DNA of 47,450 nucleotides, taken from Candidatus Coprocola pullicola. Its GTDB lineage: Bacteria; Bacillota; Clostridia; Lachnospirales; Anaerotignaceae. The notes under the pieces are model-generated. The model had not been told where the DNA came from. It did not search any database and was given only the letters and a program-made list of their open reading frames with translations. The DNA lies in contig DVLQ01000143.1 of assembly GCA_018715395.1 (NCBI GenBank), forward strand, positions 1-47,450, read 5' to 3'. Of this stretch, positions 35,062-43,911 are shown piece by piece. The translations under genes were made by a program, and so were the position numbers. Within the stretch, counting starts at the first letter, position 1. Every line of letters begins with the position of its first letter.

Positions 35062-36564
35062 GATTCTGTTACGTTAAAATGATATAGACCACAGCCTCAA
35101 TAAAATGAACGAAAACATTATTTCTCCTAGAAAGGAGCTGTTTTATGTATAAACATAAAAATTACTTTTAAAGATTTTACTATTTCCTGTCCTCATTGTT
35201 TTTCTCATTTCCTTTATGGTGATAAAAAAGATAAATACGAACATCAACGTAAATGGTACTATTCGTTTACTTTAAAATCGAATAAAATTTTTTCATAAAG
35301 CCTATCCTAATGCCCCGTTTCCAACAGAAATACTTTCTCTTGCCACAAATACCACTCTTGTACTCCTTTCAAGCGTCATTCTAATTTGTTATAATCACCA
35401 TGCATTTATTTTACAACCCAATCGAATATAACCTTCTCTTAAAAGCTATCCAAAATGCCCCGTTTCCGGCAGAAATACTTCTCTTGCCACAAATACCACT
35501 CTTGTATTCCTTTTCAATATCATTCTAAAAAGTTCGGTCACTCTATTAAAGTGCCTATCATCAATATCAACTTTTGTAAAAAGAAGTTTCCTGCTTTTAC
35601 TAAGGCTTCTTTTCAAAGATTTCGTTTTGCATCCAACTATATACTCTTACGTTTTACTTTGAGGCTTACTGCTCTCTCAGACAGATACAAACATTATCGA
35701 ATAAGTATATGTCTGTTTGTATTTCTTACATTTCTATTTATCGTTGGATTCGTCATTTTCCTCCTTTTTTCAGAATCGTTTCCTTCTGCAAAAGGCAGAC
35801 TTGCACTCTAATCAATGACACGTTGGCGAAACTGATATGAAAATCAAATGACAGCAGTATTATCTTGGATATTACTGTATACTGAAACAAAGGTTGTGAT
35901 TGCTTTTCACTTGTCTAATGTAGGAAACAGCAACACCGCCCTTACACTCTTTAAAAAGTTATACAACATCACAAATGCAGTTGCTATTACCATTGTTACA
36001 GATTGATATTGTCAATATTAGTTGACATATTTTTCTCAAACATACCACTGACTATCCGCCAATTACAAAGTTTTATAATATTGTTTCCGTTTTATCATAG
36101 TCGGAAGCCCTCCATTGGCGGAACGGAATCTCGGTTATTCCAGTAACGGATGAAGTATTGGTCTTGATACTTATCGTATGCCGCTTATGCTTGTCTATCC
36201 CAAATCAAAACGTCATGTTTATGATTTCCTTTGGTGATGATGTCAGTAATAATACTATAAAATCTTTTCATAAAACTTTTAAAGCTTGGTACAAAACCAA
36301 AAAAGGATTTCATTGTTTTGAATCTGCTTTGGATATGATTTCTAATTTTTTGTTTTATTATCATTTTATCCATAGCCATTCTTATTTGTTCAGACAAGTG
36401 CCTGCTTCTGTTGCAGGTGTTACATATTCTCAACAACAAACAAAACACAAGTTTTATTTTAAAAAAATTTTTCAGCTGTTCGCTTTTATTTGTATGCTTT
36501 TATTATGATTGTATTTTTAAAAGTCTTTTCTGCATTTTTATTTTCATATCAAGTGAACAGAACC
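35062..36564 (+). mobile_element. IS6-like remnant, copy B
   Basis: Left end GATTCTGTTACGTTAAAATGA, right-end complement GGTTCTGTTCACTTGATATGA. Plus-strand transposase fragments: TISCPHCFSHFLYGDKK zinc-ribbon start, and a C-terminal block SNNTIKSFHKTFKAWYKTKK where the usual catalytic Glu (N-x-x-I-E) is Lys. An internal segment near 35300-35400 is repeated at ~35455-35550. Inactive. It separates the head-closure gene from the tail terminator gene. Confidence 0.78.
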
Positions 36565-36713
36565 CCATTTTATTCAGTCAAAGTGATGATAAAACTTTTT
36601 ATCATTTCCCTCTCATCAAAACAACCATCTATACTTCTTTTAAAAATATAATTGTGCTTTCTTATTATCATTTTTTCAAAGTTATCTGCCTGTTAAACAA
36701 ATTTTGTTTCTCT

Positions 36714-37076
36714 TTATGTGATTGTCTTTCTTTTTAATGCAATTTCATTGTGGGTACTATAACAAACCATTTCTCCAACACTTTCAAACAAAAGAGGAAC
36801 TTTGCCAAATTTTTGTTGTACCTCTATCACACTTCCAGGCACAATGCTATCCTCTTTTGAAAACAATAATATGGCGTCATATATGATTTCTGCTGGCAAA
36901 ACACCTTTTTCCAGTGCTGTTTTAGGACTGATACACAGCCTGCATTGCAATTGTTCTTTTTCCTGCTCTTTGGTGATTATGGTTTCTCCCCAAGGCTGTA
37001 TTTGTTCTTCCCATTTCCATACACAACACTTATCCTTAAAAAATGTTTCTATATCCTTTCTAATTTTTTCTATAAT
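36714..37076 (-). CDS. Head-closure-like protein with a doubtful start
   Basis: The frame continues upstream of the track start (TTG at 36950) through RRDAIIEKIRKDIETFFKDKCC, which resembles the conserved N-terminus of small head-closure proteins; the C-terminus (VCYSTHNEIALK) fits too. No ATG/GTG/TTG lies at the expected N-terminus: the DNA reads GGGATGCTATT, so the ATG is one base out of frame. An ancestral ATGGCTATT minus one G would explain it. Coordinates assume ATT initiation (120 residues); otherwise it is a damaged gene or a 78-residue product. The 150 bases between copy B and its stop are empty. Confidence 0.55.
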   Translation of the reverse strand: MIEKIRKDIETFFKDKCCVWKWEEQIQPWGETIITKEQEKEQLQCRLCISPKTALEKGVLPAEIIYDAILLFSKEDSIVPGSVIEVQQKFGKVPLLFESVGEMVCYSTHNEIALKRKTIT

Positions 37077-37220
37077 AGCATCCCTTCTTTTTCCTACCCT
37101 CCCACCCCTACATACAACACTATTGCAAACTTTTTCTTTTTACCATTTCATAATCCGAAACTGGTTCAATTCTTCTGAAAATCCTTCCAAAATTTTCTTT
37201 TTGTCTTTTTCAAATCTTTC

Positions 37221-37535
37221 CTACACCTGCTCATATGTTACAGTAACATTTCCTTGACGCATACTTTTCAAAGAGCCCTGTTGTTGTGTTTGTGGATAAT
37301 TTTCTGTATCATATAGCAAAAACCCAATACTAACGCAAACCCCTTTTAATACTTCAGGCACATTTTCTATTGCGCAATATGCCTTGACCATATCAACGCT
37401 TCTCTCTGCTGCAAAATATAAAATCATATCCTTTTGATTTTCTTCTTGCTGTGTTTGCTCCGTCGGTACTGTTTGTTGTTGTGTTTTTCTCAACTCTTGC
37501 ATAACGTCGTATACTTCTTGCGCTGTTACAAACAA
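37221..37535 (-). CDS. Head-tail connector protein
   Basis: 104 residues from TTG behind AGGCAGGTG. All-helical with a variable Gln/Glu-rich insert (KTQQQTVPTEQTQQ), then ILYFAAERSVDMVKAYCAIENVPEVLKG, as in gp6-like/YqbG-type connector proteins. It follows the capsid gene by 15 bases. Confidence 0.75.
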   Translation of the reverse strand: MFVTAQEVYDVMQELRKTQQQTVPTEQTQQEENQKDMILYFAAERSVDMVKAYCAIENVPEVLKGVCVSIGFLLYDTENYPQTQQQGSLKSMRQGNVTVTYEQV

Positions 37536-37550
37536 ACTTCTGCACCTGCC

Positions 37551-38471
37551 TTATGTATTATCTATGCTAACCCAAATTCCTTCCATAGCATTGTCAGGTA
37601 TCCAAATATCGTGATGCTTTCTATAATCAATTTTCCATGCATTTGCTGTTTGATTTGTCATAGGGTCAAATATTCTTGTCACATCTGTTTTAGATACTGC
37701 AATTGGTCCATGGCGTACTGCAATAATCCAGTTAATATTTTTTGCATCTTCTGTTGGCTTGTAACCGCCTTCTGTCTTTTCCTCTGTTACACCATCTAAA
37801 AATTCATATTTTGTTTTCAATCTTGCAGAAGGCACTCGTATAATAGGGCTGCCGTCAATTTTTTTCACTTGCAGAGTCACATCTCCTTGGGAAAAACAGC
37901 CGCTTTCCAATACATATTGACTTCCTTTTGCCATATCTAATAGGTTTGCTGTTTTTGCAGACATGGTGATTACAATTTCATTGTCATCTCCCACCACATC
38001 TCTAATGGTTGTCACTTCCTCCATCAGCTTTTCAAATATCGTTTCCTTTGCCGGTTGATAAAAAGATGTATGGCTTGCTGTTTGCGCCAGTTTTGCTATA
38101 GTACTGTATCGATAGGCGTCAATTTCAGGAATCACCTTTGTTCTTTGAAACTCTCCCATTACATTTCCTGCAACCATTGCAAAATTTGTTTCATCCACAT
38201 CTACAGCATCCAGATGAAATGTTCTTCCTCTATCTTGGGTCATCTGTTTTGTTTCATAGCTTACTGTCACATCTCCTTGTACAAATCCCGTATCTCTGTT
38301 ATAATTGCCTAATCCGCTTAATTTCATTTTGGGTATCTTTACTTCATTTCCGCCATTGTATTGCACTTGTCCGCTGTTTGCCTCCATCCAGCCGCTTGTG
38401 GCTCCTGCCACCAACTGACAATCCAATGCATCCATAAATATTTTTGCATATTCTATTGTGTTAATACTCAT
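37551..38471 (-). CDS. Major capsid protein
   Basis: 306 residues, start behind AAGGGAGGAAAAGAG. Pattern of HK97-fold capsids in PBSX-like clusters: TSGWMEANSGQVQYNGGNEVKIPKM, RGRTFHLDAVDVDETNF, EIDAYRYSTIAKLA and IIRVPSARLKTKYEF. There is no N-terminal delta/protease domain; scaffolding is supplied by the gene upstream. Its presence shows the cluster is more than a tailocin. Confidence 0.9.
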   Translation of the reverse strand: MSINTIEYAKIFMDALDCQLVAGATSGWMEANSGQVQYNGGNEVKIPKMKLSGLGNYNRDTGFVQGDVTVSYETKQMTQDRGRTFHLDAVDVDETNFAMVAGNVMGEFQRTKVIPEIDAYRYSTIAKLAQTASHTSFYQPAKETIFEKLMEEVTTIRDVVGDDNEIVITMSAKTANLLDMAKGSQYVLESGCFSQGDVTLQVKKIDGSPIIRVPSARLKTKYEFLDGVTEEKTEGGYKPTEDAKNINWIIAVRHGPIAVSKTDVTRIFDPMTNQTANAWKIDYRKHHDIWIPDNAMEGIWVSIDNT

Positions 38472-38484
38472 CTCTTTTCCTCCC

Positions 38485-38907
38485 TTATCTTCTCATTAAC
38501 GCCTTTTTAAACTGTCTTTCTGTTTCGTTTCTTTTTTCTGTTCTTCTGTTGTAGGTATTGTGACCCGTTCCTTGTATCTTTTTGTTTTCTCCTTCAAAGA
38601 GATAAGGCACTTCTTTTTTTAATGCTTTGATATCCAATCCTGTCACAGTTGCATCGTCTTCTATGGTAATATCTTCCAGCTCTATCAGTGCTAATAGCGC
38701 TTTTGTATTTTTTCCTCCCGCTTCCTTCAAAGCTTGTTTTACAGCATACTCTTTTAATTTTTCTTTATACATTCTTTCCATTTGTTGTTTTTCTTCTTCC
38801 AGTTGTGTTATTTTTTGATTTTCCGGTTCTTCTTTGTAAATTTCTTCTAAAATCATATTGGCTTGTTCTTCTGTTATTCCCATTTCCAATAACATATTTT
38901 TGGTCAT
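38485..38907 (-). CDS. Scaffold-like protein
   Basis: 140 residues, Glu/Lys/Gln-rich coiled coil (residues ~25-60) with a basic tail (RRTEKRNETERQFKKALMRR). Position between portal and capsid and the composition fit a phage scaffolding protein. Its 5' end overlaps the portal gene by 143 bases in another frame. Confidence 0.75.
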   Translation of the reverse strand: MTKNMLLEMGITEEQANMILEEIYKEEPENQKITQLEEEKQQMERMYKEKLKEYAVKQALKEAGGKNTKALLALIELEDITIEDDATVTGLDIKALKKEVPYLFEGENKKIQGTGHNTYNRRTEKRNETERQFKKALMRR

Positions 38908-40369
38908 ATTCCTTTTTTCCCTTCCTTTCTTCCTTCACTGCTTGTAATTCACTGTTTATATCTTGTACAAAAGGATGATGCGCCAACAACGTTTTTTCGC
39001 TTACAATGCCTTTTGACGCCGTAATCATATCCATAATCTCCATATCGTCTGTAATGCTTGTTACATTCAATTGAAAATCAACTTTTCTGTAATCGTATTC
39101 CGTTCCCTTTTTTCTGTTGTAATCCTCTATCAAAAACCAAAAGAAATTTTTCAACGCTCTTTTTATTTCAGGTATCATACTGTTTACTTTCAAATGAAAC
39201 ATAGCATATTGAAATTTTAATGACACACCACTAGGAGCATTCCCCAATTTTTCACTGTCCGTATCCACTCCCATACCAAAGTGAAAAATATCTTTTCTCA
39301 AAAATTTTAGCCACTGCAATCTACCCTCTATAGGCAAATTCACTTGTTTTGCCTCTACTTTTCCGGAAGAATCTGAAATATGTACCGCTCGGTTAATTTG
39401 CAGTTTTTTGGCAATGCTGTTTGCAGTTTCCCCTCCATATCCTGCTATCACCCAATAAAGTTCTACCAAATCCAATAAATTATTTGTACCTTCACTGCAT
39501 AATAAGTCATACGCATCTATCAAACCCTTTATTAGTTTCAAATCAGACAGTTCTTTATTATTGTTTCTTAGCGGAATAAAAGGCACTCTTCCCCAGCCGT
39601 GTTCTTCTTTTTCCATGTCTTCTTCCGTTGTGATTCTCCAATGACCGACTCTTTCTTGGTTTTCCCTTTCATAAGTGCCATCGCTTTTTTCTGTATAATA
39701 TGTCACATCTTCTTTTGTCCACCATTCCACTTTTCTAAGTATCTGTTCTTTTCCATCTTTTATGACTGTAAAATCATAGTATCGTATCACCTGTTCTATT
39801 TCTTTTTCATACACAGAGTCATAAAATACAATTATCTGTTCTGCCGGTACAATACAATACTGCAATTCCCCCTCTTTGTCATAATAAACATGAAGATATT
39901 CCACACCTTTATTCGATGCTCCCACAATCCATTCATACAATGTTCTGTTAAACACTTCATCTGCTAAATTCATCATATATTTTTCGTATTCTGTTATATC
40001 TTCTTCTGATTCTTTTCGAATCAATATACTAGGCTCTTTTCCTACCAAATAAGTAACCTTTTGTTCTACCAATATATGGTGAAAAGGACTGATCGTATGA
40101 TGATTGCTTCTGTTAGGATTTGAAAGTAATTTCACCCATTCTTCCTCTGTACCGTCTTCTTTTTGATGAGTTTCAGAAAAAGGTCTTACAGAAAAGTTTC
40201 TCTGCAATACATCGTGTTCACAACAATAATATCTTTCCCCTTCTAACATTTCTTTTTTTCTTTGGCTGTTAGCGTCTTCTGTTATTATTTCTTTTAATAT
40301 CTCGCTATCGTTTCGTTTTCTTTCTGCCTCCAGCTTTGCTTGTATTAGTTCCATTTCTGTAATATACAT
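38765..40369 (-). CDS. Portal protein (SPP1 gp6-like)
   Basis: 534 residues. Typical portal features: HHTISPFHHILVEQKVTYLVGKEPS, EWIVGASNKGVEYLHVYYD, IPLRNNNKELSDLKLIKGLIDAYD and SGVSLKFQYAMFHLKV. It forms the dodecameric DNA gate of the head. The last ~45 residues lie in DNA that also encodes the scaffold and look like an out-of-frame tail, so the ancestral stop may have been lost. Confidence 0.93.
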   Translation of the reverse strand: MYITEMELIQAKLEAERKRNDSEILKEIITEDANSQRKKEMLEGERYYCCEHDVLQRNFSVRPFSETHQKEDGTEEEWVKLLSNPNRSNHHTISPFHHILVEQKVTYLVGKEPSILIRKESEEDITEYEKYMMNLADEVFNRTLYEWIVGASNKGVEYLHVYYDKEGELQYCIVPAEQIIVFYDSVYEKEIEQVIRYYDFTVIKDGKEQILRKVEWWTKEDVTYYTEKSDGTYERENQERVGHWRITTEEDMEKEEHGWGRVPFIPLRNNNKELSDLKLIKGLIDAYDLLCSEGTNNLLDLVELYWVIAGYGGETANSIAKKLQINRAVHISDSSGKVEAKQVNLPIEGRLQWLKFLRKDIFHFGMGVDTDSEKLGNAPSGVSLKFQYAMFHLKVNSMIPEIKRALKNFFWFLIEDYNRKKGTEYDYRKVDFQLNVTSITDDMEIMDMITASKGIVSEKTLLAHHPFVQDINSELQAVKEERKGKKEYDQKYVIGNGNNRRTSQYDFRRNLQRRTGKSKNNTTGRRKTTNGKNV

Positions 40370-40380
40370 TTTTATCCACC

Positions 40381-40800
40381 CCCTTATCGTATTATATAGT
40401 AGTAATGTTTATAGCCTCTCTCCAAATTCTGTATACTATACTGTTTGAAGATACTGTGGATTGGTACCTCCCTTCTATCACTTGATGATTACAGAAAGGC
40501 TTCAGCCACAGTCTTTTTGTATAGTTGTGAATCAGTTAGATACCCCCTGACGGTTGATTTGCAACGAGGCTGCAAGCCCAAAGAGTCTTGTGTTTTCAAA
40601 CAGTATCTAAGGAGTTTTCTTGTGATTTACGTTGGAATTGATGTCGCTAAAAATAATCCTGTCTGCTTTATTACAAACTCATAAAGGCAAGTCCTTTTTC
40701 AGACCTTCACAATCCAGAACAACTATCATGGCTTTGAGTATCTTTTTTCTAATATGCAATCCCTTTTTGTTATAAATATTACTTTCTCTTTACTTCATTA
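40381..40800 (+). mobile_element. IS110-family fragment (5' part)
   Basis: Plus-strand reading IYVGIDVAKNNPVCFITNS, a stop, then FTIQNNYHGFEYLF matches the N-terminus of IS110 transposases, with the first catalytic Asp (GIDVAK). Upstream ~200 bases of structured non-coding sequence precede it, where IS110 elements encode a bridge RNA. The rest of the transposase is missing. It fills the gap between portal and terminase genes. Confidence 0.75.
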
Positions 40801-40812
40801 ATACTTCTCTTT

Positions 40813-42057
40813 TTATACCACCCTTACAATTCTCATATCTTGTTCTCTGGCATATCTGACTGCATCAATAGAATGATTTTGCTTATCAGGAAACTTTGCT
40901 TTCCAACTTCCATCATTTTCTTTTTCCAATTCATATTCTATAAATTCTTTTGCTGTTTTGGGACATCTTTCAGGGTCAATAATAATCTCCTCCAAACTTT
41001 GCAGCCATTTTATGCCATATGACACACTGTCAGGACCTTTTTTTGCCGGTATCATACGCAGTCCATATTCCTGCATTTCCGCAATGGATTTTGGTTCGGC
41101 ACTGTCTGCTACAATGACTCCATTTTTATTGTTTTCTTGTTTTATCATTTCATAAGCCTTTCTGTTGCTTAATCCTCTTTGTTGTATTTCAAAATAAATA
41201 TAAAGGCGTTTTCTTGTTTTGTCATAATGATTCACAGTATAATGAAGTGGATCAATGGCATATCCCCAGTCCAGTCCTCTTGCCACACAATCAAATGTTT
41301 GTATCTCCTCTTGTGTAATTTTTCTGAGTGTAATATTTTGAAATACAACTCCTTCCGTACCGGTCACCTCTCCCAAATACTCATGCCGATACACTTCCGG
41401 CTGTGTCTTTTGAATATGCTCTGCCTCCAAAAAAAACGGTTCCCCCAGCCATTGCTTTGGCACATCTAAATATGTGCTATGGTGAATATATTTATCTTCT
41501 CTTTGTTGTATACATTCTTTGTTGACCCAGTTATTTTGGTTTTTAGGAGGATTATATGTATAAAACACACAAAACCTTTTTCCGCCCCTCATCAAAGACT
41601 GATTTATACTTCTAATCTCTTTCATTCCCAAAAATTCATCTATTTCTTCATACCATATGTATTTTACATATCCCTTTTTACACTTAATAGATTTCATTTT
41701 TTTAGGATTATCTGCCCCTCGAAACAATATCTTTTGTTTTGTTGTTTTATATGTTATTTCCAAAGGAGCTATTTTTCTTTCCCATTTTTCTTCCACTCCC
41801 AACATACAGATAGCCCACCATATTTGTTCAAATACACTATCTCTTAAATACATTCCTACTTTTCTAAGGACAACAGCATTTGCAGTTTCATCCGCCATCA
41901 TACCCAAAACAATTTCCAATGACACAAATGAGGATTTTGTACTGCCTCTTCCCCCTTTTAGCCAGTAATGTGTATGTTTTCCATAACAAATATCATTGTG
42001 TATCTCATAAAACTTGTTTCCTATCAATTGAGAAAGAGGAACATATTCTTCACCCAT
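40813..42057 (-). CDS. Terminase large subunit (XtmB-like)
   Basis: 414 residues. ATPase Walker A GGRGSTKSSFVSLEI, Walker B with YVKYIWYEEIDEF, and RNase H-like nuclease acidic residues in ARGLDWGYAIDPLH, VIVADSAEPKS and HSIDAVRYA. It translocates and cuts DNA during packaging. Nothing in it looks broken. Confidence 0.95.
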   Translation of the reverse strand: MGEEYVPLSQLIGNKFYEIHNDICYGKHTHYWLKGGRGSTKSSFVSLEIVLGMMADETANAVVLRKVGMYLRDSVFEQIWWAICMLGVEEKWERKIAPLEITYKTTKQKILFRGADNPKKMKSIKCKKGYVKYIWYEEIDEFLGMKEIRSINQSLMRGGKRFCVFYTYNPPKNQNNWVNKECIQQREDKYIHHSTYLDVPKQWLGEPFFLEAEHIQKTQPEVYRHEYLGEVTGTEGVVFQNITLRKITQEEIQTFDCVARGLDWGYAIDPLHYTVNHYDKTRKRLYIYFEIQQRGLSNRKAYEMIKQENNKNGVIVADSAEPKSIAEMQEYGLRMIPAKKGPDSVSYGIKWLQSLEEIIIDPERCPKTAKEFIEYELEKENDGSWKAKFPDKQNHSIDAVRYAREQDMRIVRVV

Positions 42058-42060
42058 TTT

Positions 42061-42441
42061 CTACCCCTGCTTTCCCAAAATATCATCTACAATAATCACA
42101 ACATCATTTTCTTTTTCTGTTTGTTCCATCATCTGCTTTCTTTTTACCAACAATTCTGCCGCCTTCATTCTGTCTTTCATAATAGAATCGTTTTTTTCTT
42201 CATAAGCCTTTCCTTTCATAACACTCATCAAAAATTCTAATATTTCATCCTCTTGAGGCATTTGTTTTTGTGTTTGCAGCTGCTTTATTTTTTTTTGTAT
42301 TCTCTCCTCTCTTTGCAGTTGTGTACAATATTTTTTTGTATACCCTGTTTCTTCAGCTACTTGTTCATCTGTCTTTGCCAAAGCCTTTAATGCGCAAACT
42401 GCAATCTCTCCTTTATTCAACAGTAGCCTTTGTTTTTTCAT
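42061..42441 (-). CDS. Terminase small subunit (XtmA-like)
   Basis: 126 residues from the internal ATG behind AGAAAGGAGGAAAGAAC (nine codons inside the track ORF). N-terminal helix-turn-helix (TDEQVAEETGYTKKYCTQLQREERIQKK cut short here) and an oligomerisation region with RMKAAELLVKRKQM, as in XtmA. It ends four bases before terL. Confidence 0.85.
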   Translation of the reverse strand: MKKQRLLLNKGEIAVCALKALAKTDEQVAEETGYTKKYCTQLQREERIQKKIKQLQTQKQMPQEDEILEFLMSVMKGKAYEEKNDSIMKDRMKAAELLVKRKQMMEQTEKENDVVIIVDDILGKQG

Positions 42442-42565
42442 GTTCTTTCCTCCTTTCTCCCATATCATATCTTTTTGAAAATCTCAAAAAATCTCAACAT
42501 ACCATTTTTATCAAACTATTTTTTGAAATATCATTTTCTATCGTCTTTCTATCACTTTTCTACCA

Positions 42566-43045
42566 TCATTGTTCCTCTATCACAGAAAATCTTTCCTCCC
42601 AAAACATTATTAATTTGTCTAATATTACATCATGGTCACGAAAGCATTTTGCTCTGCTTTTATGGGTTTGCAATGCAATATATTCATATTGATATCCTTT
42701 TTCATAACGTAATTTTACAAACTTTTGTTCTTCATATTCCAGTTGTTCAATGCAGCTATTTAATTTTGCATATTCTTCCAATTCGCTTTTGATGCCTTCT
42801 GTCATTCTTTCAATTTCTTTTTCATAAAATATTTCCGCCTCTTTTAGCATAACATTACTTTTTCCCAAAAAAGGGCTTCCTTCTCCCATTTGTAAAAACT
42901 GTTGAGCCATTTTTTGTAATTTGCCAATTTCGTCTTGTTTTCTTTTACAAAAATCAAGTGTGCCTCCCCATCTAAGCAATTTCTTTTTCATTTTTCCCCT
43001 TTGTGTTTTTGCAATTTCTTTTAAATAAATATCCTTCTCTTTCAT
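42566..43045 (-). CDS. Sigma-70 region 4-like late activator
   Basis: 159 residues, start behind AAAGGAGGTAAAAG. A helical N-terminus, then LEYEEQKFVKLRYEKGYQYEYIALQTHKSRAKCFRDHDVILDKL resembles the sigma-70 region 4 helix-turn-helix of ArpU/Xpf-type late regulators. It precedes the terminase genes, as Xpf does in PBSX, and probably activates the structural genes. Confidence 0.8.
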   Translation of the reverse strand: MKEKDIYLKEIAKTQRGKMKKKLLRWGGTLDFCKRKQDEIGKLQKMAQQFLQMGEGSPFLGKSNVMLKEAEIFYEKEIERMTEGIKSELEEYAKLNSCIEQLEYEEQKFVKLRYEKGYQYEYIALQTHKSRAKCFRDHDVILDKLIMFWEERFSVIEEQ

Positions 43046-43068
43046 CTTTTACCTCCTTTTTCAAAAAT

Positions 43069-43607
43069 AGATTCTGTTACATTAAAATGATATAGACAGC
43101 AGCTACTTATTGAAAAATAAACTAAAACACTGTTTCTTTCAAAAAAGTGCTGTTACTATGCATAAATATAATCATTACTTTTAAACATTTTGCTATTTCC
43201 TGTTCTCATTGCCCTTATCGTTATGGAAAAGATATATACAGACGTGAAAAATATATTTGTCACAAACGCTATCATCCGTTTACTTGAAAACCTAATAAAA
43301 TAAAAAACTTCTGACAAATGCTATCCGAAATGCCCTATTGGTGGCAGAAATACTTTTGCTTGCCACAAATAAGATTCTTCTATTCCTTTTAAGTATCATT
43401 CCAAAAAGTTCGGACATTTCATGAAAGTTCCTATTATTCATTTGAACTTTTGTAAAAAGAAGTTTCCTATTTTTATCAAAGCTTCTTTTTAAAGATTTCA
43501 TTTTCTACCAACCCAGATGTTAGCTTTTATTTGTATACTCTTTTTTTATGATTGTATTTTTAAAAGTCTTTTCTGTACTTTTCTTTTCATATTAAGTCAA
43601 CAGAACC
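43069..43607 (+). mobile_element. IS6-like remnant, copy C (internally deleted)
   Basis: Left end GATTCTGTTACATTAAAATGA, right-end complement GGTTCTGTTGACTTAATATG. Zinc-ribbon-like start and a short middle piece are present, then a deletion joins to the 3' end (539 bases in all). It lies between the island promoter and the activator gene, so it is part of the operon leader. Confidence 0.75.
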
Positions 43608-43692
43608 CAAAAACACCTGGCATTTTGTTAATTTTTTTCACATATGTAGTAGAAAAATAGTTGTACTGATAACAACCCCTTTCATATACTGT

Positions 43693-43760
43693 GAAACGTC
43701 TGTTCTTTTATAATATCAGTACATTTGTTCCTTGTCAATATAAATATAGAACATACGATT
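43693..43760. promoter_or_regulatory. Three operator-like dyads in the switch region
   Basis: On the minus strand GAACAGACGTTTC (43693-43705) and GAACAAATGTAC (43719-43730); on the plus strand GAACATACGATT (43749-43760). All resemble GAAC-N4-GTTC with one or two mismatches, centres 26-30 bases apart. Either the island repressor or host LexA could bind; the motif is close to the Firmicutes SOS box. Confidence 0.55.
43710..43738 (-). promoter_or_regulatory. Promoter of the phage structural operon
   Basis: On the minus strand TTGACA, 17-base spacer, TATTAT. One operator-like dyad lies in the spacer and another over the start point. Transcription would read through copy C to the activator gene. 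Confidence 0.75.
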
Positions 43761-43778
43761 GCATTATATTTTCTATAT

Positions 43779-43807
43779 TTGCCTTTTTCTTTTTCTCATG
43801 CTACAAT
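43779..43807 (+). promoter_or_regulatory. Possible repressor promoter
   Basis: TTGCCT, 17-base spacer, TACAAT, leaving a ~100-base leader before the repressor. Confidence 0.5.
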
Positions 43808-43911
43808 TTTCTATAACACTCTATAAAAAGCTATTCAGACAAACTTCCCATTTGTCATCATAAAGCTTTTTTATATTATCCTTTTTTTAGCCCATAGAGA
43901 GGAGTCTTCCC

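Noticed and set aside
35455-36508. Plus-strand ORFs 35455..35811 and 36158..36508 as genes
   Set aside because: They are pieces of the copy B transposase, split by stops and with a lost catalytic residue.
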